Source: Campylobacteraceae bacterium (GTDB taxonomy: Bacteria > Campylobacterota > Campylobacteria > Campylobacterales > Campylobacteraceae). From it: a stretch of DNA of 64,000 nucleotides. The translations under genes were made by a program, and so were the position numbers. The stretch is from NCBI GenBank assembly GCA_012519705.1, contig JAAYPR010000001.1, positions 1 to 64,000 on the forward strand, given 5' to 3'. Below the pieces are notes generated by a model that worked only from the letters and a program-made list of their open reading frames with translations, had not been told where the DNA came from and ran no database searches. Positions within the stretch are counted from its first letter, which is position 1. Each line of letters begins with the position of its first letter. This document shows, in pieces, positions 10,582 to 18,463 of this stretch.

Positions 10582-10597
10582 GGGCTAAATTTAGCCC
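10582..10597. terminator. Palindromic terminator-like hairpin
   Basis: GGGCTAAATTTAGCCC immediately after the stop codon. Confidence 0.55.
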
Positions 10598-10630
10598 TTA
10601 AATTTAAAAATTTAACAACAGGAATAAAAT

Positions 10631-11227
10631 ATGCAAAAATGTATAGAAAACTTAGAGAAAAACGGTTTTAGCGTAGTTGTCGTAGAAAATGCTAAAGAAG
10701 CACTTGAGTATGCAAAAACTAGGATAGTAGATGGTCTTAGTATAGGATTAGGCGGTTCTACAACAGTCGCTCAAATCGGACTTTTGGAGTATTTGGCAAG
10801 TTTAAAAAATATAACTTTATATAACCAGTATGAAAAAGGTATAGATAAAGATGAGAACATAAAACGCCGTAGAATGGGACTTATAAGCGACCTTTACATC
10901 ACTGGATCAAACGCCATAACAGAAGATGGAGAGCTTGTAAATGTGGATGGTAGCGGAAATAGAGTTGCCGCTCAAATTTTTGGTCCAAAGAGTGTGCTTT
11001 TATTTGTAGGACAAAATAAGATAGTTAAAGATTTTGAAGCTGCTAAAAAAAGACTTTGGGACATCGCCATTCCAAAAAATGCAGAGCGTAGCAACAAGGT
11101 CGCTACAACTCATAAAAAAGAGAGACATTTTACACCTGAAAACATCTCAAATAAATTTAGTTATATAAATCACGATGACGAGGGAAGAACTACGATAGTT
11201 CTTATAAAAGAAGATTTAGGGTTTTAA
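10631..11227 (+). CDS. LUD-domain (lactate utilisation, YkgG-like) protein
   Basis: GLGGSTTVAQIGLLEYL, SDLYITGSNAITEDGELVNVDGSGNRVAAQIFGPKSVLLFVGQNKIV. Confidence 0.88.
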   Translation: MQKCIENLEKNGFSVVVVENAKEALEYAKTRIVDGLSIGLGGSTTVAQIGLLEYLASLKNITLYNQYEKGIDKDENIKRRRMGLISDLYITGSNAITEDGELVNVDGSGNRVAAQIFGPKSVLLFVGQNKIVKDFEAAKKRLWDIAIPKNAERSNKVATTHKKERHFTPENISNKFSYINHDDEGRTTIVLIKEDLGF

Positions 11228-11262
11228 AAAAAGGGGTGGGTAAAACCACCTTTTCTTTTTTA
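11227..11262 (+). terminator. Rho-independent terminator
   Basis: AAAAGGGGTGGGTAAAACCACCTTTTCTTTTTT stem with T tract. Confidence 0.65.
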
Positions 11263-11273
11263 GACTGAAAGTT

Positions 11274-12602
11274 TTACTCTTTTATCCCAACGCCTTCTTG
11301 ATACTCCATAACTTTTAATTTTTTGGTTGATTTGATTTTAGCATCGTCTCTAAAAGCGGCTCTTACTTTATCCATCCCAGTGTAGAACTCTTTCATTAAA
11401 ACCACAGAGAGATAACTTCCAAACTCAGTTGGTTTAATCTTGCCGTTTTCTTCATAGATGGCTTTTACAAGTTTTAGAAGTAGTAGTTCAACTCTCAAAT
11501 CTTTTTTAATATTTGCACTATTTTCTCTGTTAAACCCAGCTATGTCAAGCTCGCCATCAAAAAGTTTTGTTAGGAAAACATACTGAAGCGTCTCTTTTCT
11601 TCCAAAGTCACAAGTGCCTATAACAGGGCTTTTGCCAGCTTTTATTTTTTCTTCATACTCTTTTAGATTAAAAGCATTTATCATAAGCCTACCATCTAAA
11701 AAGCTAAATGCACCACTTCCAATGCCTACATAGTCAGAGTTTGAGCAGACATACTCATCAACTAAAGTTGTTGAGCTGTTTTTTGAAAACGCCCAAGCGT
11801 TGTTTTGAGTGCAGTCCTTAAACTCTTCTGTTATGATTTTATAAAACTCAAGCTCTCTATCTTCATCGCTAACGCCCAAAGACTTCGCAATCGCATCTCT
11901 TGTAAGCGGGGACTTCATAAGTGGGTAGAAAGTGATTTGTTGAGGTTTTAACTCTTGTGCTATTCTTATATCTGTTAAAAGTTGTTCTTTTGTTTGAAAA
12001 GGGAAGTTAAAAATCAAATCTATACTGATATTTGGTAAGATTTTTATAGCGTTTGAGAGTTTTTCTATCAGCTCTTGTTGTGAGCCAAATTTGTTATATC
12101 TACCAACTTTTTTTAGAATTTCATCATCAAAGCTTTGAACTCCGATACTTAGCCTGTCAATATACCCTTTAAACATCTCTAAGCTTTCGTTACTTATGTG
12201 CTCTGGGTCGCTTTCGCATGAAATTTCTTTTATACTAAATAGCTCTTTTGCTAGTTTTAGAGTCTCTAAAAGTTCAGGCTCATCTATAAGAGTTGTTCCC
12301 CCGCCAACATACATGTTAGAAAAATCATACCCAGCCTCTTTTATCTGTCTCATTTCCTGCCTTAAATTTGCAAAATACTCCTTGCAAAGCTTTTCGTCAT
12401 ATTTGTATTTATGAAATGAGCAGTATGGACAAAAGACGTGACAAAACGGGATATGAGCATAGAGCATATAGGTTTTGTTTGGGTTTGGTATTTTTTTGAT
12501 TTCTGTGTCTATGATGTCGATATTTAAGCTGTTTGATAAAGTTTTTTGCATTTTGGTTTCAGCGTAAGCAACAGCCTTTTTTTGGGCGAAGTTAAGTAAC
12601 AT
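11274..12602 (-). CDS. Radical SAM coproporphyrinogen III oxidase-like protein (HemN/HutW family)
   Basis: AHIPFCHVFCPYCSFHKY CX3CX2C motif, YVGGGTT, SIGVQSFDDEILKKVGR. Confidence 0.85.
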   Translation of the reverse strand: MLLNFAQKKAVAYAETKMQKTLSNSLNIDIIDTEIKKIPNPNKTYMLYAHIPFCHVFCPYCSFHKYKYDEKLCKEYFANLRQEMRQIKEAGYDFSNMYVGGGTTLIDEPELLETLKLAKELFSIKEISCESDPEHISNESLEMFKGYIDRLSIGVQSFDDEILKKVGRYNKFGSQQELIEKLSNAIKILPNISIDLIFNFPFQTKEQLLTDIRIAQELKPQQITFYPLMKSPLTRDAIAKSLGVSDEDRELEFYKIITEEFKDCTQNNAWAFSKNSSTTLVDEYVCSNSDYVGIGSGAFSFLDGRLMINAFNLKEYEEKIKAGKSPVIGTCDFGRKETLQYVFLTKLFDGELDIAGFNRENSANIKKDLRVELLLLKLVKAIYEENGKIKPTEFGSYLSVVLMKEFYTGMDKVRAAFRDDAKIKSTKKLKVMEYQEGVGIKE

Positions 12603-12684
12603 TTTCTTAAAATCCTCTTATATATAAAAATTAATGATAAAACGTGAGTTTATCATAAAAAAGATTAAGTAAGGATTAAAAACG

Positions 12685-12707
12685 AGTAGAGAAAAAATTT
12701 CTCTACT
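12685..12707 (-). terminator. Terminator of the hydroxyacid dehydrogenase gene
   Basis: AGTAGAGAAA-AAA-TTTCTCTACT perfect stem just past the stop codon. Confidence 0.65.
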
Positions 12708-12714
12708 TTAAAAT

Positions 12715-13641
12715 TTAATTTAAAAACTCTTCTATATTTTTAGCTATCATTTCTACTAGAGTTTTTCTTGCTTCTATGCTTCCCCAAGCGATATGTGGAG
12801 TGATGATTAAATTTTGTCTATTTTTGACGTTTAAAAGTGGGTGATTTTCTATCATCGGCTCATTTTCTAGCACATCTAAAACAGCCTTTAAGCTCTTCTC
12901 ATCTACTGCTTTTGCTAGGGCTTTTTCATTTACTATTCCGCCCCGCCCAAAGTTCATTAAAATCGCACCATTTTTCATCCTGTTTAGTTCGTTTTCGCCG
13001 ATTAAGTCTTTAGTATTTTCATTAAGTGGGGCGTGGATTGAGATGATATCACACTCTTTTAAAAGTGTGTCTAAGCTGACCTTTTTAAACTCATCTGAGC
13101 TATTTCTTCCACTTGTTGAGTAGTAGCTTACTTCACAGCCAAAATTTTCAGCAATAGTTGCAACTTTTTTGCCTATCGTTCCAAGTCCGATGATGCCAAA
13201 TTTCTTACCAGCTATCTCCATTATAGGTTTGTCTAAATTTGTAAAAATATCACTTTTTACCCATTCGCCACTACTAACATACTCACTATAGTAACTCATG
13301 TTGTTAGTTAGCATAAATAGCCCTGCAAACGTTTGCTGAACAACGCTGTTAGTTGAATATCCTGCTACGTTTTTAACTGGGATACCACGCTTTTTAGCAG
13401 CTTCAAGATCGATGTTGTTAACCCCAGTTGCACTAACACAAATGAGCTTTAAGTTAGTGTTAGCCATAACTTCTTCTGTTATCAAAACTTTGTTAGTTAT
13501 AACGATATCAGCATCTTTTAGTCTCTCTATAGTTTTATCAGCCGAAGTCGTTTCATAGCTAACAAACTCGCCGTATTTTTTAAAAATATCTAAATTCGCA
13601 TCACTTCCTAAAGTAAGAGCATCTAAACATACTATTTTCAA
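12715..13641 (-). CDS. D-2-hydroxyacid dehydrogenase
   Basis: GKKFGIIGLGTIGKKVA Rossmann motif, NFGRGGIVNEKAL, HIAWGS. Confidence 0.9.
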   Translation of the reverse strand: MKIVCLDALTLGSDANLDIFKKYGEFVSYETTSADKTIERLKDADIVITNKVLITEEVMANTNLKLICVSATGVNNIDLEAAKKRGIPVKNVAGYSTNSVVQQTFAGLFMLTNNMSYYSEYVSSGEWVKSDIFTNLDKPIMEIAGKKFGIIGLGTIGKKVATIAENFGCEVSYYSTSGRNSSDEFKKVSLDTLLKECDIISIHAPLNENTKDLIGENELNRMKNGAILMNFGRGGIVNEKALAKAVDEKSLKAVLDVLENEPMIENHPLLNVKNRQNLIITPHIAWGSIEARKTLVEMIAKNIEEFLN

Positions 13642-13653
13642 ATTTACTCCTTT

Positions 13654-14832
13654 TTATTTTATCTGATGAGCTACAAACTTAGCAAAATTTCCTAAAATTT
13701 CACCACCTCTTCTAAAGCCTAACGCACACCCTTCATATGCAAAAAACACTCCTGCTTGATAAGAGTTGCCATTTTTGTCTTTGTTAAACTCATAATATTC
13801 TTGATAAATAGAGTTTTGATGAGCGTAGTCGCCATCTTCCTGAGCTAAAACCTTTCCACTCTCATCTATGATGGAAACATTTGCCCCCTCTCTTCCTAAA
13901 AACGGCTTTTTAACCATCTTTTTATTCTTTAGTGGCTCAAATGAGCTTTCTAGTAAAAGCGGGTGATTTGGATACAGATCCCAAAGAATTTTTAAAATTC
14001 CCTTACTTTGGAAAAGTAGAGTGTAAGCAGGGTTTAAAATTATCGCTTTTTGGTTTTTGATAATGTTTTTTAGGATTAGGGCAAGTTCGCCTTCATCTAT
14101 GGCGATTTGCTCCCAAGGGATGAGTTTAAACCAAAACTCATAATTCTCATCATTGTAAAAAATCCCTTCTTCATCATCAAAGCTAACTTCATCTACAAAA
14201 GCAAACTCTGTCTCAAACCCAGCGTCTTTTGCAGCATGCTCTAAAGTTCTAGTTGTGACTTCATCCTCCACGCTTCCAGCTATTGAACTAAATAAAATCT
14301 TCCAACCGTTATAATACTCATCAAATTTATCAGTATCTTCGTTTAGTGTTACAAGGCGTTTGAAGTTCTCAACCAAAGCTTCATATAGGTTGTTAAACTG
14401 AGCTTCTTCATCTAAACCATTTTGTTTTAGTAAAGCCCACTGGATGATAGCCGTCTCAAACAGAGCTGTTGGAGTATCAGCGTTAAACTCGATTAGTTTT
14501 ATAGGCTTGCCATCAACTCCGCCTGCTAAGTCAAAACGCCCATACAGATGCCAGTGAACATCGTTTTCCCAGCTATCTTTAACGAGTTCTATTAAGTTAA
14601 AAGGGATGCCGATTTCATGGAAAAGGTTGTTGTCTATAACGTACTGTGCAGCTTCTACAAACATATCATAGAGCTCATTTACTGCTTCATAGTAAGCTTC
14701 CGCTTCATCTTCTGAAATTTCTAAAATTTCATCAGCTAAATAATGGCTCTTATCATCATCTGTATGCCACTTAAAGCCTATATTTTCTAAATACTCATCG
14801 CTTAATGGTGTGACTTTTTGTAAATTTGGCAT
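13654..14832 (-). CDS. Glutathionylspermidine synthase-family ATP-grasp ligase (YgiC/YjfC-like)
   Basis: YGRFDLAGGVDGKPIKLIEFNADTPTALFETAI, KKPFLGREGANVSI, YAHQNSIYQEYYEF. Confidence 0.9.
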   Translation of the reverse strand: MPNLQKVTPLSDEYLENIGFKWHTDDDKSHYLADEILEISEDEAEAYYEAVNELYDMFVEAAQYVIDNNLFHEIGIPFNLIELVKDSWENDVHWHLYGRFDLAGGVDGKPIKLIEFNADTPTALFETAIIQWALLKQNGLDEEAQFNNLYEALVENFKRLVTLNEDTDKFDEYYNGWKILFSSIAGSVEDEVTTRTLEHAAKDAGFETEFAFVDEVSFDDEEGIFYNDENYEFWFKLIPWEQIAIDEGELALILKNIIKNQKAIILNPAYTLLFQSKGILKILWDLYPNHPLLLESSFEPLKNKKMVKKPFLGREGANVSIIDESGKVLAQEDGDYAHQNSIYQEYYEFNKDKNGNSYQAGVFFAYEGCALGFRRGGEILGNFAKFVAHQIK

Positions 14833-14833
14833 C

Positions 14834-15397
14834 TTAGCTTCCTACGCTTTTATTAGTTGTAGAGCCAGAGTTAAAAAATCCACTTTTTCCTGTTGATTTT
14901 TTAGGGGTTTGAGTAGTTTGTTTTTTAAAGCTATCAACGCTTCTTGAGTAAGTTGATGGGCTTTTATATGCAGTTTGTCTTTTATTTTGATAGGCTTGGT
15001 TGTCAAAAAGTTTTCCGCCTATCCAGCTTCCTATCATCGCTCCAGCAGCACTTGCTAGGATAACTTCTCCAAGGCTCATCCCGCCACTTCCCATCTGGGC
15101 GTTTTGGTTTGTTAAATTTGAAGTTCCAGCATCTATTTTAGCTGCTTCTTCAGCTACCAAAGCATCCATCTCTTCTTTTGTTAGAACTCTCTCTGTTCCA
15201 TCAAGCTGTTTTAAAACCACTCTTGTTTCGCTACTAGGATGTTCTTCAAGGATTTTATATCCACCACCAGCAACTTCTTCTATGATGACAAAAGCCCCTT
15301 GGGCAACTTCTTGTTGTTGTTCACCACTACACCCAGCAAGGCTTCCTGCTAGTATTATGCTAAAGCCACTGAGTATTCCTAAATTTATCTTTCTCAT
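14834..15397 (-). CDS. UPF0323-family lipoprotein
   Basis: Lipobox LAGCSG; GGMSLGEVILASAAGAMIGSWIGGKLFDN; YKSPSTYSRS tail. Confidence 0.88.
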   Translation of the reverse strand: MRKINLGILSGFSIILAGSLAGCSGEQQQEVAQGAFVIIEEVAGGGYKILEEHPSSETRVVLKQLDGTERVLTKEEMDALVAEEAAKIDAGTSNLTNQNAQMGSGGMSLGEVILASAAGAMIGSWIGGKLFDNQAYQNKRQTAYKSPSTYSRSVDSFKKQTTQTPKKSTGKSGFFNSGSTTNKSVGS

Positions 15398-16071
15398 TCG
15401 TTCTCCTCGTTTAAGCTTTCTATATCAATATTTCTGTTTACATAGAGCATTCCTGCTTTTATCTTTATATCATGATGTTCGTAAGCATTCTCTGCTATGA
15501 GTTTTTTTATTTCACGCCTCTCTTTTTTCTTTAAATCTAAGCTATCTAAAAACTCTTTTAAATCTAACCAAACAATTTCATCATCATCTTTTGTTTCTTC
15601 TTTGCTAGTTTTTACATCAATTGCTTCTGACTCAACTTTATCAGTTTCTGTTTCTTCTATTAAAGGGCGTTCAAGTAGGCTTAAGAAATATTTTAGCTTT
15701 TTATCCCTTTCAACATACATCGCTTTTATCTCATCTTTACTAGAGATTAAAATTTCTTCTTTTTGTTTGTAGAGATCTTCTTTTTCTCTAAAAAGTTTAT
15801 CTTTGTCTTGTTCTAGGGCTGAGTTCTTTAGTTTGAGATACTCTATTTCGCTTTTTAGATATTCTACGAGTTCGTTAGTGTTAGTGTTAGTTTGCCTTCT
15901 TTTTTGTGGTTCTTTTTCTTCTTCTAGAAACACATATCTAACACCATTTTCTTCAGCACTTTTCATGGTGTTACGCCTGATTCTATTATAGATAGCCTCT
16001 TTTGAAATTCCTAGCTTTGAAGCAGCGTCTGCTACTGTTAACTTTTCCATGATAACTAACCCCATTTCCAA
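15394..16071 (-). CDS. DUF3972-like protein with N-terminal HTH and coiled coil
   Basis: LTVADAASKLGISKEAIYNRIRRN HTH, Lys/Glu-rich coiled coil; internal ATG (MEKLTVADA) is the more likely start. Confidence 0.75.
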   Translation of the reverse strand: MEMGLVIMEKLTVADAASKLGISKEAIYNRIRRNTMKSAEENGVRYVFLEEEKEPQKRRQTNTNTNELVEYLKSEIEYLKLKNSALEQDKDKLFREKEDLYKQKEEILISSKDEIKAMYVERDKKLKYFLSLLERPLIEETETDKVESEAIDVKTSKEETKDDDEIVWLDLKEFLDSLDLKKKERREIKKLIAENAYEHHDIKIKAGMLYVNRNIDIESLNEENE

Positions 16072-16137
16072 ATTTGTTAGTATTATCTCAAATTTAGGCT
16101 AAAAATATCATAAAATAGGGGATAAAATAGTAGAAAA

Positions 16138-16165
16138 ACACTAACTAACCGAAGTTAGTTAGTGT
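16138..16165 (-). terminator. Terminator hairpin downstream of rpsU
   Basis: Perfect 12-bp arms ACACTAACTAAC-CGAA-GTTAGTTAGTGT. Confidence 0.65.
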
Positions 16166-16173
16166 GGGTATGG

Positions 16174-16386
16174 TTAGAGTCTTGACTCATATCTTCTTAG
16201 CATATAAAGTCTTTTTAGCATTTTCTTTCTAGCTGAAATTTTTTGTTTTTTACGAATTTCAGTATTAGGTTCAAAATACTTTCTAGCTCTTGATTCAGTA
16301 ACGATTAGGTTTCTGTCAGTTTGCTTTTTAAACTTTCTGTAAGCTTCATCAAAAGACTCATTTGGATGTACCTTAATTCCTGGCAC
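16174..16386 (-). CDS. rpsU: 30S ribosomal protein S21
   Basis: (V/M)[24 protein letters not shown] start with AAGGTGGTGAGG RBS. Confidence 0.95.
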   Translation of the reverse strand: MPGIKVHPNESFDEAYRKFKKQTDRNLIVTESRARKYFEPNTEIRKKQKISARKKMLKRLYMLRRYESRL

Positions 16387-16421
16387 GATCCTCACCACCT
16401 TTCTTTTTGAAATAAGCTTTG

Positions 16422-16427
16422 ATTATA
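16422..16427 (-). promoter_or_regulatory. Putative -10 element for rpsU
   Basis: TATAAT on minus strand in TTTTTGTAGTATAATCAAAG. Confidence 0.5.
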
Positions 16428-16471
16428 CTACAAAAAGATAAAATTTTAACTTAAAATAAACTTATTTTAAC

Positions 16472-16477
16472 TATAAT
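16472..16477 (+). promoter_or_regulatory. Putative -10 element for the TetR gene
   Basis: TATAAT preceded directly by inverted repeat TTAAAATAA-AC-TTATTTTAA (16451-16470). Confidence 0.5.
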
Positions 16478-16512
16478 GTAAGAAAAACTATAAAAACAGA
16501 GAGGGGGAGAGC

Positions 16513-17145
16513 GTGAAGCCAAATTTAGAAAACAGAAGAGCAAGAGCACGCTATGAGAAAATTTTAGAAGATGGGTTTAACCTTTTTTTAAAAAATGGTT
16601 ATAAAAATACCAGCTTAAATGATCTAGTAGCCCAAAGCGGAGGTTCTCTTTCAACTATATATAAATATTTTGAAAATAAAGAGGGACTTTTTAAAGCTAT
16701 AGCTTTAGATGGGATTGAGAATTTCAAAAAAGATTTAGAGAAAAAGATAAATATAAATGAAAACTTAAGTTTAGAGGAGTTTCTGTTTAAATTTAGTGAA
16801 ATTTATCTAAGTGTCGTTCTTAGTCCAAAAGCTATTTCTTTTCATAGGCTCATTTTAAGTGAGGGGTTTAATCAAGAAAATAGAAGCATTGGAGAAATGT
16901 TTTCAAAAGAGAGTAGTAGTTTTTTACTCACTTATCTTTTAGAGTTTTTAAAAAAAGAGCCAAGAATGGCTAAATTTAACGATGATGAACTTGAGTTTTT
17001 TACTATTACTTTTATAAGAACGATAAGAGAGCCATATTTTACCAATATGTTAGTATTTAGTAAGAGCTTAAAGATAAGCCAAGAAGAGAAAACCAATCAT
17101 ATAAATAAAACTATAAAAATGCTTTTAAATGGATTTTTAAGTTAA
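16513..17145 (+). CDS. TetR-family regulator, CmeR-like
   Basis: TetR HTH GFNLFLKNGYKNTSLNDLVAQSGGSLSTIYKYFENKEGLF; adjacent to an RND efflux operon. Confidence 0.88.
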   Translation: MKPNLENRRARARYEKILEDGFNLFLKNGYKNTSLNDLVAQSGGSLSTIYKYFENKEGLFKAIALDGIENFKKDLEKKININENLSLEEFLFKFSEIYLSVVLSPKAISFHRLILSEGFNQENRSIGEMFSKESSSFLLTYLLEFLKKEPRMAKFNDDELEFFTITFIRTIREPYFTNMLVFSKSLKISQEEKTNHINKTIKMLLNGFLS

Positions 17146-17232
17146 GATTATCTCTAATTTATTAATATATTTACCAAATGTTAAAATAACTCTGAACACT
17201 CTGTATATAGCACTTTAAAGGGATTAAAGCAT

Positions 17233-17261
17233 TTGACAAATTTATTTTTAAAAGATATAAT
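17233..17261 (+). promoter_or_regulatory. Consensus sigma70 promoter of the RND efflux operon
   Basis: TTGACA (17233-17238), 17-bp spacer, TATAAT (17256-17261). Confidence 0.85.
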
Positions 17262-17275
17262 TTCAAGTTATCTTA

Positions 17276-17291
17276 TGTAATATCCATTACA
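17276..17291. promoter_or_regulatory. CmeR-type operator
   Basis: 16-bp inverted repeat TGTAAT-ATCC-ATTACA just downstream of the -10; matches the CmeR box layout. Confidence 0.7.
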
Positions 17292-17338
17292 CAGATATTA
17301 AATAGGCAAAAAAAGTTAATAAAAAAAGGAAACAAGAG

Positions 17339-18463
17339 ATGAGTAAATTTAAACATGCTTTGATATTTGCATCGTGTTTAATTTTGATGACAGGATGTGA
17401 GCTCAGCAAAAAAGATGGGCAAGCAGGTGGTGGTCCTATGGGTGGACCTAGTGGTCCAGTTCCAGTCGGGGTCTTTACTGCTAAAGCAGCAGATGAGCCA
17501 ATAACTCTAAAATACCCTGCAAAAGTAGTTAGCAACCAAGATGTTAACGTTATAGCTAAAGTTCCTGGGATTTTAATGGAGCAGTATTTTAAAGCTGGAG
17601 ATATGGTAAAAGAGGGCGATGAGCTATTTTTAATAGAGCCTGATAAATATGAGGCAGCTTATGAGATAGCAGTTGCAAACGTAGAGCTTGCAAAAGCAAA
17701 TTACGAAAAAGCAAGGCTTGATTATAACAGAGCTACAAGACTGAAAAGATCAAACTCAATTAGTGCACAGGAATTTGACGCAGCAACTGCAAACTATAGA
17801 GCTACAAACGCAGCTATCGCAAGTGCTGAGGCGAATTTAAAAAATATATCAGTTGACCTAAACTATACAAAAGTAGTAGCACCATTTGATGGAGTGCTTG
17901 GTGATCCGTATCAAGACGTTGGCTCTTATGTGGGACCACAAAATCCAAATTTAGTAAGAATTACAAAGCTAGACCCACTATATGCTGAGTTTTCTATAGC
18001 TGATGTGGATGCACTAAATATCAGTCAAAAAAGAGCAAACAACGAGTGGGAACAAAAAGATGCTGTTGCTACTCTAAAAGTAGGAAACAAAGAGTATAAA
18101 GGAACTACAACTTTTATAGATAAAGTTATAGATAGTAAAACAGGCTCCGTTGATGCAAAAGCTAAATTTAGTAATCAAAATGGAGATTTATTACCGCACT
18201 CTTTTGGGATTATTGAAATGAGTGGATTTTATCAAAAAAATGGATTTAAAATTCCTCAAATTGCTATCCAACAAGATCTATCAAATGCTTTCGTATATGT
18301 AGTAGCAGAAGGTAAAGCTACTAAAAGTCCGATTAAAATAACTTTCCAAACAAGTGAGTATGCGATTGTATCTGAAGGCTTAAATGATGGTGATCAAATT
18401 ATAATAGATAATTTCATGAAAATAGGTCCAGGTGTTCCAGTAACAGCAGTAGAGGGTAAATAA
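17339..18463 (+). CDS. cmeA: RND efflux periplasmic adaptor (CmeA/AcrA-like)
   Basis: Lipobox MTGCE; membrane fusion protein motifs VNVIAKVPGILMEQYFKAGDMVKEGDELF, VVAPFDGVLG. Confidence 0.85.
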   Translation: MSKFKHALIFASCLILMTGCELSKKDGQAGGGPMGGPSGPVPVGVFTAKAADEPITLKYPAKVVSNQDVNVIAKVPGILMEQYFKAGDMVKEGDELFLIEPDKYEAAYEIAVANVELAKANYEKARLDYNRATRLKRSNSISAQEFDAATANYRATNAAIASAEANLKNISVDLNYTKVVAPFDGVLGDPYQDVGSYVGPQNPNLVRITKLDPLYAEFSIADVDALNISQKRANNEWEQKDAVATLKVGNKEYKGTTTFIDKVIDSKTGSVDAKAKFSNQNGDLLPHSFGIIEMSGFYQKNGFKIPQIAIQQDLSNAFVYVVAEGKATKSPIKITFQTSEYAIVSEGLNDGDQIIIDNFMKIGPGVPVTAVEGK

